This document shows positions 54,815 to 64,000 of a stretch of 64,000 nt of DNA, one piece after another. Both the position numbers and the translations under genes were made by a program. Numbering within the stretch: the first letter of the stretch is position 1; each line of letters starts with the position of its first letter. Below the pieces are notes generated by a model. The model saw only the letters and a program-made list of their open reading frames with translations. It searched no databases and was not told where the DNA came from. Source of the stretch: Citrifermentans bremense R1 (GTDB lineage Bacteria; Desulfobacterota; Desulfuromonadia; Geobacterales; Geobacteraceae); NCBI RefSeq assembly GCF_000426865.1, contig NZ_AUGE01000010.1, forward strand, positions 1-64,000, written 5' to 3'.

Positions 54815-55873
54815 ATGAAAGTATCGATGCCTGCCGGGGCGATGCACGGGTGGGGGATCGCCGGCAGCTACCTGGAGCGCGAGATCTCCAAACTCCCCGG
54901 CATCGAGGGGGTGACGCTGCACTGCATGACCAACACCCTGGCGCCGCTGCGCCCGGAGAACTGGGACTCAATCAACATCGGCTACTGCTTCTTCGAGGAC
55001 AGCATCGAGATCCTCAACTTCACCCGGAACGCCGCGAGCAAATGGGATTTCATCGTGGCGGGCTCCAAGTGGTGCGAGTACCAGCTGAGGATCGGCGGGG
55101 TGAAAAACACCTGCACCATCCTTCAGGGTATCGACCCCGCCAACTTCCACCCGGTCCCCTACCCGGCCGACGACCGCTTCGTGGTCTTCTCGGGGGGGAA
55201 ATTCGAACTCCGCAAGGGGCAGGACCTGGTGATCGCCGCCATGAAGGTGATGATGCAGCGGCACCGCGACGTCTTCCTCTCCTGCAGTTGGACCAACCAG
55301 TGGCCCTTTTCGCTCGCCACCATGAAGTCATCCCCCTACATAACCTACCAGCATGACGAGGAGAACTTCCTCGACCTCCCGGGTAGATGCGTACTCGACA
55401 ACGGGCTGGACCCGGCCCGGGTGGCGGTGCATCCCCTGGTGAACAACACACTCATGCGGGAAATCTTCGCCGGGAGCCACGTCGGCCTCTTCCCCAACCG
55501 CTGCGAGGGGGGGAACAACATGGTGATGTGCGAATACATGGCCTGCGGCAGGAGCGTCATCGCCTCGGATACCAGCGGCCACGCCGACGTGATCAACTCC
55601 GACATCGCCTACCCCCTAACCCGCTACCGCCCCATGGTGGTGGCGACCCAGGGGGTGCAGACCGGGGTTTGGGAGGAGCCGCAGGTGGAAGAAATCATAG
55701 AGCTCCTGGAACTCGCCTACCGAAACCGCGGCGAGCTTCCCGCCAAGGGGGCGCTGGCGGCCAGGGAGATGGAGAAGCTCAGCTGGAGCGCGGCGGCCCG
55801 TCAGTTCCACTACGTCGCTACCAGACTCGCCAACCAGGCGGAGCTCTCCAGGATGCAGCAGGATGCCTGCTGA
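54815..55873 (+). CDS. Glycosyltransferase, GT4-like (GT-B fold)
   Basis: This 352-residue protein has a GT-B-like layout. The nucleotide-sugar half carries FSGGKFELRKGQDLVIAAM (KGxD-type loop) and the late acidic motif NRCEGGNNMVMCEYMACGRSVIA, comparable to the EGFGLxxxEAMACGxPVI block of GT4 enzymes. The sugar and acceptor are unknown. A sigma-54 promoter lies directly upstream and the giant TPR/GT9 genes follow with an 11-base overlap, which points to flagellin glycosylation. The ATG at 54815 follows GAGG. Confidence 0.85.
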   Translation: MKVSMPAGAMHGWGIAGSYLEREISKLPGIEGVTLHCMTNTLAPLRPENWDSINIGYCFFEDSIEILNFTRNAASKWDFIVAGSKWCEYQLRIGGVKNTCTILQGIDPANFHPVPYPADDRFVVFSGGKFELRKGQDLVIAAMKVMMQRHRDVFLSCSWTNQWPFSLATMKSSPYITYQHDEENFLDLPGRCVLDNGLDPARVAVHPLVNNTLMREIFAGSHVGLFPNRCEGGNNMVMCEYMACGRSVIASDTSGHADVINSDIAYPLTRYRPMVVATQGVQTGVWEEPQVEEIIELLELAYRNRGELPAKGALAAREMEKLSWSAAARQFHYVATRLANQAELSRMQQDAC

Positions 55874-58800
55874 TTCCCGCGCGGATAGCCCGGCCGAGAC
55901 GTTCGCCGCGGCCCTCGATCTGCAGAAAAGCGGTCACAAGGACGAGGCCGAGCGGCTCTACCGCGCCCTGGCGGCATCGGGGGGGGAGTTCGCCACCGAC
56001 GCCTGCATAAACCTGGGGGCGCTCCTAGACGAGAGCGGGCGCGCCGAGGAGGCGCTGGGAAAGTACCGCGAGGCGCTTGCCCTGCGGGAGGGGGACCCGC
56101 TCGCCCTCAACAACGCCGGCTCCACACTGTTCAAGCTGGGGCGCTTTCATGAGGCGGCGGAGCAGTTCCGCCATGCCCTGGAGCGGGCCCCGGATTCCCT
56201 GGAGGCACAGGTGGCGCTCGGCGCAGCGCTGCAAAGGGAAGGGGATCTCCCCGCGGCGCTCGCCGTTTTCCGCGATCTGGTGGCGCGGCGTCCGGATTGC
56301 GCCGAAGCGCACTGGAACCTGGCGCTGGCGCTCCTGCTGGCGGGGGAATTCCGCGAGGGGTGGGCCGAGTACCAGTGGCGCTGGCGCAGGGAATCCTTCA
56401 CCTCCCCCCGGCGCGAGTTTGTCGCGCCCGCCTGGGACGGCACGCCTCTTGAGGGGCGCCGCATCCTGGTGCACGGCGAACAGGGGTTGGGGGACACCAT
56501 CCAGTTCGCCCGCTACCTCCCCATGGTCGCCGCTACGGGGGGCGTGGTGGTGGCGGAATGCCAGTCCCCCTCCCTGGTGCCGCTTTTATCCGGCATCCCC
56601 GGCGTCGCCGAGACCTGCGTCATGGGGGAGGCGCTTCCCCACTTCGACCTCGAGGCGGCGCTTTTGTCGCTCCCCCACCTGTTCGACACCACGCTGGAGA
56701 GCGTCCCGAGCGGGGTCCCCTACCTGGCGCCCCCGGAGGAACGGATGGCGCCCTGGCGGGAGAAGGTGGCGGCGGACCTGGGGTTCAAGGTGGGGCTGGT
56801 CTGGGCCGGGAAGCCGGTTCCCGACCCGTTTCGCTCCTGTCCGCTCGCGGCGCTGGCGTCCTTGTTCGACATCCCGGGCGTGAGCTTCTATTCGCTCCAG
56901 GTAGGGGAGGAGGCCACGCAGGCCAAGGAGTTTCCCTCCCTCATCGATTTCACCCCCTCCATCGCGGACTTCGGCGACACCTCCGCTCTCATCGCGCAGC
57001 TCGACCTGGTCGTCTCCATCGACACCTCCGTGGCCCACTTGGCCGGTGCGCTGGCGAAGCCGGTCTGGCTGCTCCTCCCCAAGGCGGGCGACTACCGCTG
57101 GCTCACCCAGCGCGAAGATTCCCCCTGGTACCCGACCATGCGCCTTTTCCGGCAGAAGCTGCAGGGAGAGTGGGGGGAGGTGATCGAGCGCGTGAAGGGG
57201 GAACTGGGAGAGGCTGCCTGGGGCTTTTTGGAAAAAGCTGCCCTGGCGCAGCCGTTCAACGGCCGCAGACACTACCTCTGCGGGCTCTTCCTCTCCTATA
57301 AAAAAAGAGAGCGCGAGGCGACGGTAAGGTACAGCAAGGCGGCGCAGTTGATGCCCGGAAGCTGGGAGCCGCACTACGCGCTCGCCTGCTCGCTGCAGCA
57401 GCTGACGCGCCTTGCCGAGGCGAAGGAGAGCCTTCTGGCGGCACTCGCCCTGGAGCCGCGGCTTTCCCTCTTGCACGAGGCGCTCGGCATCCTGTGCCAG
57501 ATGCAGGACGACCCCGAAGGGGCGGCGCGCGCCTACCGGGAGGCGCTGGCGCTCGACCCGGACGCGGTGAAGGCACGCTACAACCTGGCCACGCTCTGCA
57601 AGGAGCAAGGGCTTGCAGCCCAGGCGCTGGAAGGTTTCCGCGAGGTGGTGCGGCGTGCGCCGGAGCATGCCGACGCGCATTGGAACCTGGCGGTGATGCT
57701 CCTCATGACCGGGGAGTTCGCCGAAGGTTGGCGGGAGTTTCCCTGGCGCTTCAAAAAGAGCCTCCTTCCCCCGGCGCGCCGCTGGGAGGAGCAGCCGCGC
57801 TGGGACGGCTCCCCGCTTCTCGGGGCGACCATCCTGCTCTACGGGGAGCAGGGGGGCGGCGACACGCTGCAGTTCGTGCGCTACGCCCCGCTGGTGGCGG
57901 AGCGCGGCGGGCGGGTGCTTGTCGAGGTGCAGTCGCGGGGGCTCATCGACGTGGTGGCGACAGTAGATGGCGTCAGCGGCGTCTTTGCGTGCGGCGACCC
58001 GATCCCCGCGTTCCAGTGCCAAGCCTCGCTGATGGATCTTCCCGGCATCTTCGGGACTGAGGCCGCCACTATCCCGGCCGCCATTCCCTATCTCGGGATC
58101 GACCCCGGGCGCAGCGACTCGTTGCGGGATCTCTTCGCAGGGGAAGGGTTGAAGGTCGCGCTGGCGTGGCGCGGCAACCCGGCCCACGGCAACGACGCCA
58201 ATCGCTCGATACCGCTTGCCAAACTCGCCCCGCTGGCGGAAGTCCCCGGCGTGAGCTTCTATTCCCTGCAAGTGGGGGAGGCCGCGCGGGAGGAGCTTCC
58301 CGGCCCCTTTCCGATCGTCGACCTGGCACCTAAGATCAAGGATTTCGCCGACACGGCCGCCCTTGCCGGAGAGCTCGACCTGGTCATCTGCGTCGACACC
58401 TCGGTGGCGCATCTGTGCGGCGCGCTCGGAGTGACGGTATGGCTCCTGGTCCCCCTGGTGCCGGACTGGCGCTGGGGGCTTGGCCGCGACGACTCCCCCT
58501 GGTACCCGACCCTGCGACTTTTCCGGCAAAAGCAGCAGGGAGATTGGGAGGAGGTGGTGGCGCGGGTCAAGGAGGCGCTGGCCCGAAAGGCGTCCCCCGC
58601 TTACGTTTCCCCGCGGGCGCTCCCAGCAGAATCCCGGGCGCAGGCCGAGATCTGGAACAATCGGGGGTGCGCCGAGGATGGCGAGGGCTGCCATCTGGAA
58701 GCGGTGGAGAGCTACCGGAAGGCAATCGCCCTCTCCCCCGATTTCATGCCCGCCCACTACAACCTCGGCAACAGCCTCTTCGCCCTGGGTAGAAGCGGCG

Positions 58801-60215
58801 AGGCGGCGGAGAGCTACCGCTGGGCCCTCGCCCTCGATCCCGCCCTGCCGCAGGGGTGGCACAACTTAGCGCTTGCCCTCAAGGCGCAGGGGGCCGTCGA
58901 CGAGGCGTTGCATGCGCTGAGAAGGGCGGTGCGGGTAGCACCCGATTACCTGGAGGCGCGGCATACCCTGGGCCAGCTGCACCATGAGCGGGGCGAACTG
59001 GACGAGGCAGTGGCCTCTTTCCGCGAGAACCTCTCCCGCGATCCCGGCTACCTCCCCTCCTGGAACGCGCTCGGCATCTCGCTGCAGGTGCTGGGGCTCC
59101 TGGAGGAGGCGGTCGATTGCTACCAAAAAGCGCTCGCCCTGAAGCCGGACTACCTGCACGCCCTGAACAACCTGGGTACGGCGAGCAGGTCGCTCGGGCT
59201 TTTGGCGCAGGCGAAGAGCTGCTATGAGAAGGTGCTGGAGCTCGACCCGGAGTACGCCGACGCCCGCTGGAACCTGGCCCTGGTGCAGCTGCAACTGGGA
59301 GAGTACCGGGAGGGGTGGCAGGGATACGAGTGTCGTTTTTCCAAGGTGGATCCCATCCCCAAGCTGGAATTCGCCCGGCCGCTTTGGGACGGCGGGAGCC
59401 TCGAAGGGCGCACCATACTTCTCACCAGCGAGCAGGGGTTCGGCGACACCTTCCAGTTCGTGCGTTACGCCAAGCTCCTGGCGCAGGGGGGCGCGACTGT
59501 GCTGGTGCAGGCGCAGAGCGAGGCGATCGCGCCGGTGATCGCCACGGTCCCGGGTGTGGCCCGCGTGCTGGTCCGGGGGGAGCCTCTCCCCGAGTTCGAC
59601 TGCCACGCCCCCCTGATGAGCCTGCCGCATCTTTGCGGGACGGAGCTTGCGAGCATTCCCGCCGAGATACCCTACCTTTTCGCCGATCCGGCGCTGGTTA
59701 AGAAGTGGAGCCCGCTCCTCACCGGTGAGAGGCTCCGGGTGGGGCTGGTCTGGGCGGGGAGGAAGAGCTACAAGGACGACCTGAAGCGCTCGCTGTCGCT
59801 GCCGCTTTTCGCGCCGCTCTCGAACGTATCCGGGGCCGATTTCTTCGCCCTCCAGGTCGGGGACGGGGCGGAGCAGGCGGCCTCGCCGCCGCCGGGGGTT
59901 ACGCTCACCGACCTCGGGCGCAACATCAGGAACTTCGCCGATACCGCCGCGGTGCTTACCCAGCTCGATCTCGTCATCACGGCGGACACCGCGGTGGCCC
60001 ATCTGGCGGGAGGGCTCGGGGTGCCGGCCTGGGTCCTGCTCCCGGTGGGATGCGACTGGCGCTGGCTCACCGAAAGGGAAGATTCCCCCTGGTACCCGGG
60101 CGCGCGGCTTTTCCGGCAGACGCGCCGCTGCGACTGGAACGAGGTGCTGCAGCGCGTCGCCGACTGTCTGGCTGCGGTGGTCTCGAAGGGGCGGCAAGGG
60201 AACGGGGAGAGATGA
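55863..60215 (+). CDS. Giant protein of three TPR + GT9-like glycosyltransferase modules
   Basis: The 1450-residue product repeats one plan three times: TPR helices, a hinge (HWNLAL...GEFREGW...WRW near residues 149, 605 and 1134), a GT-B half opening xGDTxQFxRY, and a nucleotide-binding half with DTSVAHLAGAL then DSPWYPT.RLFRQ. The motif D-T-x-x-A-H-L is typical of the GT9 (heptosyltransferase) group. TPRs probably recognise protein acceptors. It lies between a sigma-54-driven glycosyltransferase and the next module protein, upstream of flagellin. Flagellin as acceptor is inferred. The third module's motif has ITADTAVAHLAGGL, so all three could be active. Confidence 0.85.
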   Translation: MPADSRADSPAETFAAALDLQKSGHKDEAERLYRALAASGGEFATDACINLGALLDESGRAEEALGKYREALALREGDPLALNNAGSTLFKLGRFHEAAEQFRHALERAPDSLEAQVALGAALQREGDLPAALAVFRDLVARRPDCAEAHWNLALALLLAGEFREGWAEYQWRWRRESFTSPRREFVAPAWDGTPLEGRRILVHGEQGLGDTIQFARYLPMVAATGGVVVAECQSPSLVPLLSGIPGVAETCVMGEALPHFDLEAALLSLPHLFDTTLESVPSGVPYLAPPEERMAPWREKVAADLGFKVGLVWAGKPVPDPFRSCPLAALASLFDIPGVSFYSLQVGEEATQAKEFPSLIDFTPSIADFGDTSALIAQLDLVVSIDTSVAHLAGALAKPVWLLLPKAGDYRWLTQREDSPWYPTMRLFRQKLQGEWGEVIERVKGELGEAAWGFLEKAALAQPFNGRRHYLCGLFLSYKKREREATVRYSKAAQLMPGSWEPHYALACSLQQLTRLAEAKESLLAALALEPRLSLLHEALGILCQMQDDPEGAARAYREALALDPDAVKARYNLATLCKEQGLAAQALEGFREVVRRAPEHADAHWNLAVMLLMTGEFAEGWREFPWRFKKSLLPPARRWEEQPRWDGSPLLGATILLYGEQGGGDTLQFVRYAPLVAERGGRVLVEVQSRGLIDVVATVDGVSGVFACGDPIPAFQCQASLMDLPGIFGTEAATIPAAIPYLGIDPGRSDSLRDLFAGEGLKVALAWRGNPAHGNDANRSIPLAKLAPLAEVPGVSFYSLQVGEAAREELPGPFPIVDLAPKIKDFADTAALAGELDLVICVDTSVAHLCGALGVTVWLLVPLVPDWRWGLGRDDSPWYPTLRLFRQKQQGDWEEVVARVKEALARKASPAYVSPRALPAESRAQAEIWNNRGCAEDGEGCHLEAVESYRKAIALSPDFMPAHYNLGNSLFALGRSGEAAESYRWALALDPALPQGWHNLALALKAQGAVDEALHALRRAVRVAPDYLEARHTLGQLHHERGELDEAVASFRENLSRDPGYLPSWNALGISLQVLGLLEEAVDCYQKALALKPDYLHALNNLGTASRSLGLLAQAKSCYEKVLELDPEYADARWNLALVQLQLGEYREGWQGYECRFSKVDPIPKLEFARPLWDGGSLEGRTILLTSEQGFGDTFQFVRYAKLLAQGGATVLVQAQSEAIAPVIATVPGVARVLVRGEPLPEFDCHAPLMSLPHLCGTELASIPAEIPYLFADPALVKKWSPLLTGERLRVGLVWAGRKSYKDDLKRSLSLPLFAPLSNVSGADFFALQVGDGAEQAASPPPGVTLTDLGRNIRNFADTAAVLTQLDLVITADTAVAHLAGGLGVPAWVLLPVGCDWRWLTEREDSPWYPGARLFRQTRRCDWNEVLQRVADCLAAVVSKGRQGNGER

Positions 60216-63200
60216 TGGACCGATACGCGCAACTGAACCAGGCGCTGAGCGAGAACCGGGCGGAGCTGGCACAAGATATTTGCCACGACCTTTTGCGCGC
60301 GGAGCCGGAGAACGTGGAGCTCTTGACGCTGGTGGGCCTTCTGGCCTACCGGCGGGGAGATCTGGAGGAGGCGCTGCAGGCGTTTTCCCGAGCCGCCTTC
60401 CTGCAACCGGAGAGCGCCGAGCTGCGCAACAACGTAGGAGTCGCCTACCAGGATCTCAACTGCCACGACAGCGCGGCGCTCCACTTCCGGGAGGCACTCT
60501 CGCTCAGGGAAGAGTACCCCGAGGCCCGCTGCAACCTGGCGACCGCCCTTTTGCACCTGGGGGAGGCGGAGGAGGCGATCCGCAACTACTGCGACGCCAT
60601 CGCCGCCGCCCCCGGTTATGCGGACGCCTACCACCTGCTGGGGAACGCGCTGCGCCGCCAGGGGGAATGGGAAGGGGCGGTGCAGTGTTACCAAAAGGCG
60701 CTCGAGCTCGATCCCGGAAACCTGAAGACGCTGGTCAACCTGGGGGGCTCCCTCTTCACCCTGAACCGGTTCGAGGAGGCGATCGCGGCCCAGCGCCGGG
60801 CGCTTTTGATCGACCCGGACCACGTCGACGCGCACTGGAACCTGGCCTTGCTGCTCCTGACCACCGGCAATTACCGGGAGGGGTTTCGCGAGTACCAGTG
60901 GCGCCTAAAGGACCCCGCCGCCGGTTTCCCGGAGAGCTGCGCCGGGAAGAAGCCGTGGGACGGCTCCGCGCTTTGCGGCCGTACGCTTCTTTTGCGCTGC
61001 GAGCAGGGGTTCGGCGACACCATCCAGTTCTTCCGCTACGCCCAGTGGCTTTCGCGCCGGGGGGAGCGGGTGGCGCTTGAGTGCCGCCGAGAGCTCCTGC
61101 CGCTTTTAGCAATCCAGGAGCCGGCGCTAACCTGCTTCGCCGCCGGCGACCCTCCCCCTCCTTTTGACTGCTTCGCCTACCTGATGAGCTTGCCGCACCT
61201 CTTGGGGACCTGCGTCGAGACCATACCGCCGCAAGAACCGCCGCTTCGTGCCGACCCCGAGCGGGCCGCTTGCTGGCGCGACTGGATCCCAGGGGGGAGC
61301 ACGAAGGTGGGGGTGGTCTGGGCCGGGAGCGCCGGTTACCGAAACGACCGCTACCGCTCGCTGCCGGCGCGGGCGCTGGCATCCCTCGCCGGCCTCCCCG
61401 GGGTCAGGCTCTACAACCTGCAGCTTCCCGCAGCCGCGGACGACCTGGCCGCCATCGGGGAGATCTGCGACCTGACCGGCCGCATCAGGGATTTCTCCGA
61501 CACCGCCGCGCTCATCGAAGAGCTGGACCTGGTGGTCTCGGTGGATACCGCCGTGGCGCACCTGGCCGCGGCCATGGGAAAGCCGGTGTGGCTGCTGCTC
61601 CCCTTCTCCTGCGAATGGCGCTGGCTTTCCGGGCGCAGCGACTCTCCCTGGTATCCCTCGGTTGCCATCTACCGCCAGCCGTCCTTCGGGGACTGGGAGG
61701 GGGTTATCGCGGCGGTGGCTGCCGACCTCGCGGCCTGGCCCGCGCGCGCTCAAGCCGAAGCGCCCCGCTCCCCCGCACCGGCCCCGCTCAAGGCGGCGCC
61801 CGGGGGGGAAGACCCGAACCTGGAGTTCCGCCGGGCCAACGCCCTGCGCGCCGAAGGCGACCTTGCCGGCGCAGTCGCGCTCTACCGGTGCCTGCTGGAG
61901 CGGCTCCCCGCATGCGCCGAAATCCACAACAACCTGGGGCTCGCGCTGCAGGACCAGGGGCTCGACCCTGAAGCGGAACGGAGCTTCCGGCGGGCCCTGG
62001 AACTGAAACCGGAGCTGGCCGACGCCCAAAACAACCTGGGGACCCTCCTGGTCGCGCGGGGCGAGCATGACGAGGCGCTCCCCTTTTTCGAGAGGGCGCT
62101 TAAGTTGCGCGGGGACTACCTCCCCGCCCACGTGAACCTCGGTTCCTGCCTGCAGGTGCTGGAAGAGCCGGAGCGCGCCGTCGAGCTCTACCGCCGCGCC
62201 ATCGCGCTCGAACCCGGCTTTTTCGAGGCGCGCATCAACCTCGGCACCGCCTACCAGGACCTGATGCAGCCCGAAAAGGCGATCGAGACGTACCGGGAGC
62301 TCCTGGAGCTTGCCCCGGAGCACCCGGAGGCCCACTGGAACCTCGCCTTGAGCCTTTTGTCGGTAGGCGATTTCAAGCGGGGGTGGGAGGAGTACGAGTG
62401 GCGCCTGGCTAGCGGGGAATCCACCCTCTCCCCGCTTCCCTACTGGCGGGGGGAGGAGCTCTCCGGCCGGAGCATCCTGGTCGAGTGCGAGCAGGGGCTG
62501 GGAGACACGCTGCAGTTCGTCCGCTACCTCCCCCTGCTCGCCGAGCGCGGCGCTGAGGTGCTGCTCAAGTGCCAGCACGCGGGGCTCAAACCGCTGCTGG
62601 AGCGGGTCCCCGGGGTGGCGACTGTCGTGGTTCCCGGCGAGGAGCCGCCCCGCTGCTCTTTCCGGGTAAAGCTCTTGAGCCTGCCGCACCTTTTCGGCAC
62701 CACCTTGGAGGCCATGCCTGAATGGCACCCTTACCTCCTTGCCGACCCGCGCCGCGGGGCCCTTTGGGAGCTGTTGCTCGACCAGGGAAGCGACCTCAAG
62801 GTGGGGCTCGTCTGGCGGGGAGGGCCGCTTCCTAGAAACCGCGCCTGCCCCTTCGGCGAATTCGCCCCCTTGGGCGACCTGCAGGGGGTCGGCTGGTTTT
62901 CGCTGCAGTTGGGCGAGGCGCCCGACTGCAGCGTCCTGGAGGCGGCAGACCTGGCGCCGCAGATACAGGATTTCGGGGATTCTGCGGCAATCCTCTCCGG
63001 GCTGGACCTGCTGCTGACGGTGGACACGGCGGCAGCGCACCTGGCGGGAGGGATGGGGGTGCCGGTGTGGCTTTTACTCCCCTTCTCCTGCGACTGGCGC
63101 TGGATGTCCGGGCGGGAGAACTCCCCCTGGTACCCGACGCTGCGCATCTTCAGGCAGGGGCGCCCGGGCGACTGGCCGGGGGTGATGGGGCGGGTCCGCG

Positions 63201-63232
63201 AGGCGCTGGAGGAGATGCTGAGGCGTCGATAA
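60212..63232 (+). CDS. Giant protein of two TPR + GT9-like glycosyltransferase modules
   Basis: The 1006-residue product has the same plan as its upstream neighbour, twice: TPRs, hinges HWNLALLLLTTGNYREGF (about residue 208) and HWNLALSLLSVGDFKRGW (about residue 708), the blocks FGDTIQFFRY and LGDTLQFVRY, and VSVDTAVAHLAAAM and LTVDTAAAHLAGGM. An Ala/Pro linker (about residues 505-530) joins the modules. The ATG at 60212 overlaps the previous stop as ATGA, so expression is coupled. It ends about 200 bases before flagellin. Acceptor and sugar are unknown. Confidence 0.85.
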   Translation: MMDRYAQLNQALSENRAELAQDICHDLLRAEPENVELLTLVGLLAYRRGDLEEALQAFSRAAFLQPESAELRNNVGVAYQDLNCHDSAALHFREALSLREEYPEARCNLATALLHLGEAEEAIRNYCDAIAAAPGYADAYHLLGNALRRQGEWEGAVQCYQKALELDPGNLKTLVNLGGSLFTLNRFEEAIAAQRRALLIDPDHVDAHWNLALLLLTTGNYREGFREYQWRLKDPAAGFPESCAGKKPWDGSALCGRTLLLRCEQGFGDTIQFFRYAQWLSRRGERVALECRRELLPLLAIQEPALTCFAAGDPPPPFDCFAYLMSLPHLLGTCVETIPPQEPPLRADPERAACWRDWIPGGSTKVGVVWAGSAGYRNDRYRSLPARALASLAGLPGVRLYNLQLPAAADDLAAIGEICDLTGRIRDFSDTAALIEELDLVVSVDTAVAHLAAAMGKPVWLLLPFSCEWRWLSGRSDSPWYPSVAIYRQPSFGDWEGVIAAVAADLAAWPARAQAEAPRSPAPAPLKAAPGGEDPNLEFRRANALRAEGDLAGAVALYRCLLERLPACAEIHNNLGLALQDQGLDPEAERSFRRALELKPELADAQNNLGTLLVARGEHDEALPFFERALKLRGDYLPAHVNLGSCLQVLEEPERAVELYRRAIALEPGFFEARINLGTAYQDLMQPEKAIETYRELLELAPEHPEAHWNLALSLLSVGDFKRGWEEYEWRLASGESTLSPLPYWRGEELSGRSILVECEQGLGDTLQFVRYLPLLAERGAEVLLKCQHAGLKPLLERVPGVATVVVPGEEPPRCSFRVKLLSLPHLFGTTLEAMPEWHPYLLADPRRGALWELLLDQGSDLKVGLVWRGGPLPRNRACPFGEFAPLGDLQGVGWFSLQLGEAPDCSVLEAADLAPQIQDFGDSAAILSGLDLLLTVDTAAAHLAGGMGVPVWLLLPFSCDWRWMSGRENSPWYPTLRIFRQGRPGDWPGVMGRVREALEEMLRRR

Positions 63233-63267
63233 TTTGACAAAAATAATCGTATGTGGTCGATTTTCCG

Positions 63268-63294
63268 CTAAAGTTCTGGGGCCGCGGTGTCGAT
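63268..63294 (+). promoter_or_regulatory. Sigma-28 promoter of the flagellin gene
   Basis: TAAAG (63268-63272) and GTCGATA (63288-63294) match the sigma-28 pattern with a spacer about one base longer than consensus. The start would lie near 63302, giving a leader of about 127 bases. Confidence 0.65.
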
Positions 63295-63428
63295 ATTCTT
63301 TACAAAAGCGCAGAACGCGCTCGGCGACGAAGCTCATTTGCCAGTCGTCGTAGAGGAATGTAGAAGACACCGTCGCAGTTAACCAACCGGCAAGAATGCC
63401 GGAAACAACCCAGAAAAGGAGAATTACC

Positions 63429-64000
63429 ATGGCAACCAACGAAATTTCGCTCACCGCAGGCATGAGGACCAACCTTCTCAACCTCCAGAACACCAGCAAC
63501 CTTCTGAACAGGACCCAGCAGAGGCTGTCGTCCGGCAAGCAGGTCAACAGCGCGCTCGACAACCCGACCAACTACTTCGCAGCGCAGAACGCTAACCAGC
63601 GCGCCAGCGACCTCGCAGACCGCAAGGACGGCATGTCCGAGGGCGTTCAGACGGTTTCGGCGGCCAACGCAGGTATCACCGCGATCACCGGCCTGATCAA
63701 CGCAGCGAAAGGTATCGCACAGTCGGCACTTTCCACCAGCGACACCCTCACCAGGTCCAAGCTGGCGACCCAGTACGACACCATTCGCAGCCAGATCGAC
63801 AACATCTCGTCCGACTCCGGCTACCGCGGCCTGAACCTGTTGAGCGCCACCAACACCCTGACCGTCAACTTCAACGAGAACGCGAGCTCCAGCCTCAACG
63901 TCGTCGGCTTCCTGGCCACCTCGTCCGGTCTTAGCATGGGCGCGAACAGCGGCTCGTGGGCCACTGCCTCGGACATCACCACCGACACCGCGAAGATGGA
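63429..64000 (+). CDS. fliC: Flagellin (runs off window end)
   Basis: The first 190 codons are visible. The protein has a typical flagellin N-terminal D0/D1: MATNEISLTAGMRTNLLNLQ, then LLNRTQQRLSSGKQVNSALDNPTNYF and GYRGLNLL in shortened view. Compared with many flagellins, the opening carries EISLTAGMRTNL instead of the enteric INTNSLSLL. AAAGGAG lies 8 bases before the ATG at 63429. The central variable domain and C-terminus are beyond the edge, so glycosylation sites cannot be judged. A sigma-28-type promoter lies upstream, next to the TPR/GT9 genes. Confidence 0.95.
   Translation, partial: MATNEISLTAGMRTNLLNLQNTSNLLNRTQQRLSSGKQVNSALDNPTNYFAAQNANQRASDLADRKDGMSEGVQTVSAANAGITAITGLINAAKGIAQSALSTSDTLTRSKLATQYDTIRSQIDNISSDSGYRGLNLLSATNTLTVNFNENASSSLNVVGFLATSSGLSMGANSGSWATASDITTDTAKM

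Overview
This window looks like the chromosome of a GC-rich, flagellated Geobacter-type deltaproteobacterium (Desulfuromonadia; Geobacter/Citrifermentans). That assignment rests on gene content, not on a database match. The signs are an iron-sulfur sigma-54 activator with an [FeFe]-hydrogenase-like sensor, selA, a Pit/DUF47 phosphate pair, a YdbH/YdbL-like envelope pair, the flagellar order flhA-flhF-flhG-fliA-flgF-flgG-flgA-flgH-flgI-flgJ-flgM-flgN-flgK-flgL, and several sigma-54 (-24/-12) promoters.

Left end (1-3.5 kb): the 5' part of an IS1595-like transposase is cut by the window edge. Next come a probable small RNA with its own promoter and terminator, a sigma-54 enhancer-binding protein whose sensor resembles an [FeFe] hydrogenase, and a small ribbon-helix-helix-like protein behind a clear -24/-12 promoter. 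An 18-bp dyad (TGTGCCA-N4-TGGCACA type) occurs over the regulator's own promoter, inside its 3' end, and about 130 bp upstream of the sigma-54 start, so these genes look like a self-contained circuit.

Housekeeping blocks (3.5-39 kb): a leftward ispD-ispF-glnS-cysS group; selA; an FCD-type GntR regulator; a potassium channel with an RCK domain; small membrane and monooxygenase genes; a long-form GAPDH; an AsmA/YdbH-like protein followed by a DUF1318 lipoprotein; a disulfide-reductase-like flavoprotein; radC; uppP; a DUF47-pit operon behind a Pho-box-like triple repeat; proB-proA-nadD-rsfS-rlmH-gpmI; an FMN reductase; a LUD protein; comF; a JAMM-DinG helicase fusion; a radical SAM protein; and an FRG-domain protein. 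Several intergenic gaps hold palindromic dispersed repeats. One small membrane gene is a pseudogene, apparently through an internal deletion.

Flagellar region (39.4-64 kb): a sigma-54 promoter starts a tightly packed operon from flhA to flgL covering export gate, FlhF/FlhG placement GTPase/ATPase, sigma-28, distal rod, P and L rings, FlgM, FlgN and the hook-filament junction. A terminator follows, then a sigma-28-like promoter before flbD-motA-motB. A second sigma-54 promoter leads into a glycosyltransferase and two giant proteins that alternate TPRs with GT9-like domains (three and two modules). They sit directly upstream of a sigma-28-type promoter and the flagellin gene, which is cut by the right edge. 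The likely theme of this end is building the filament and glycosylating flagellin.
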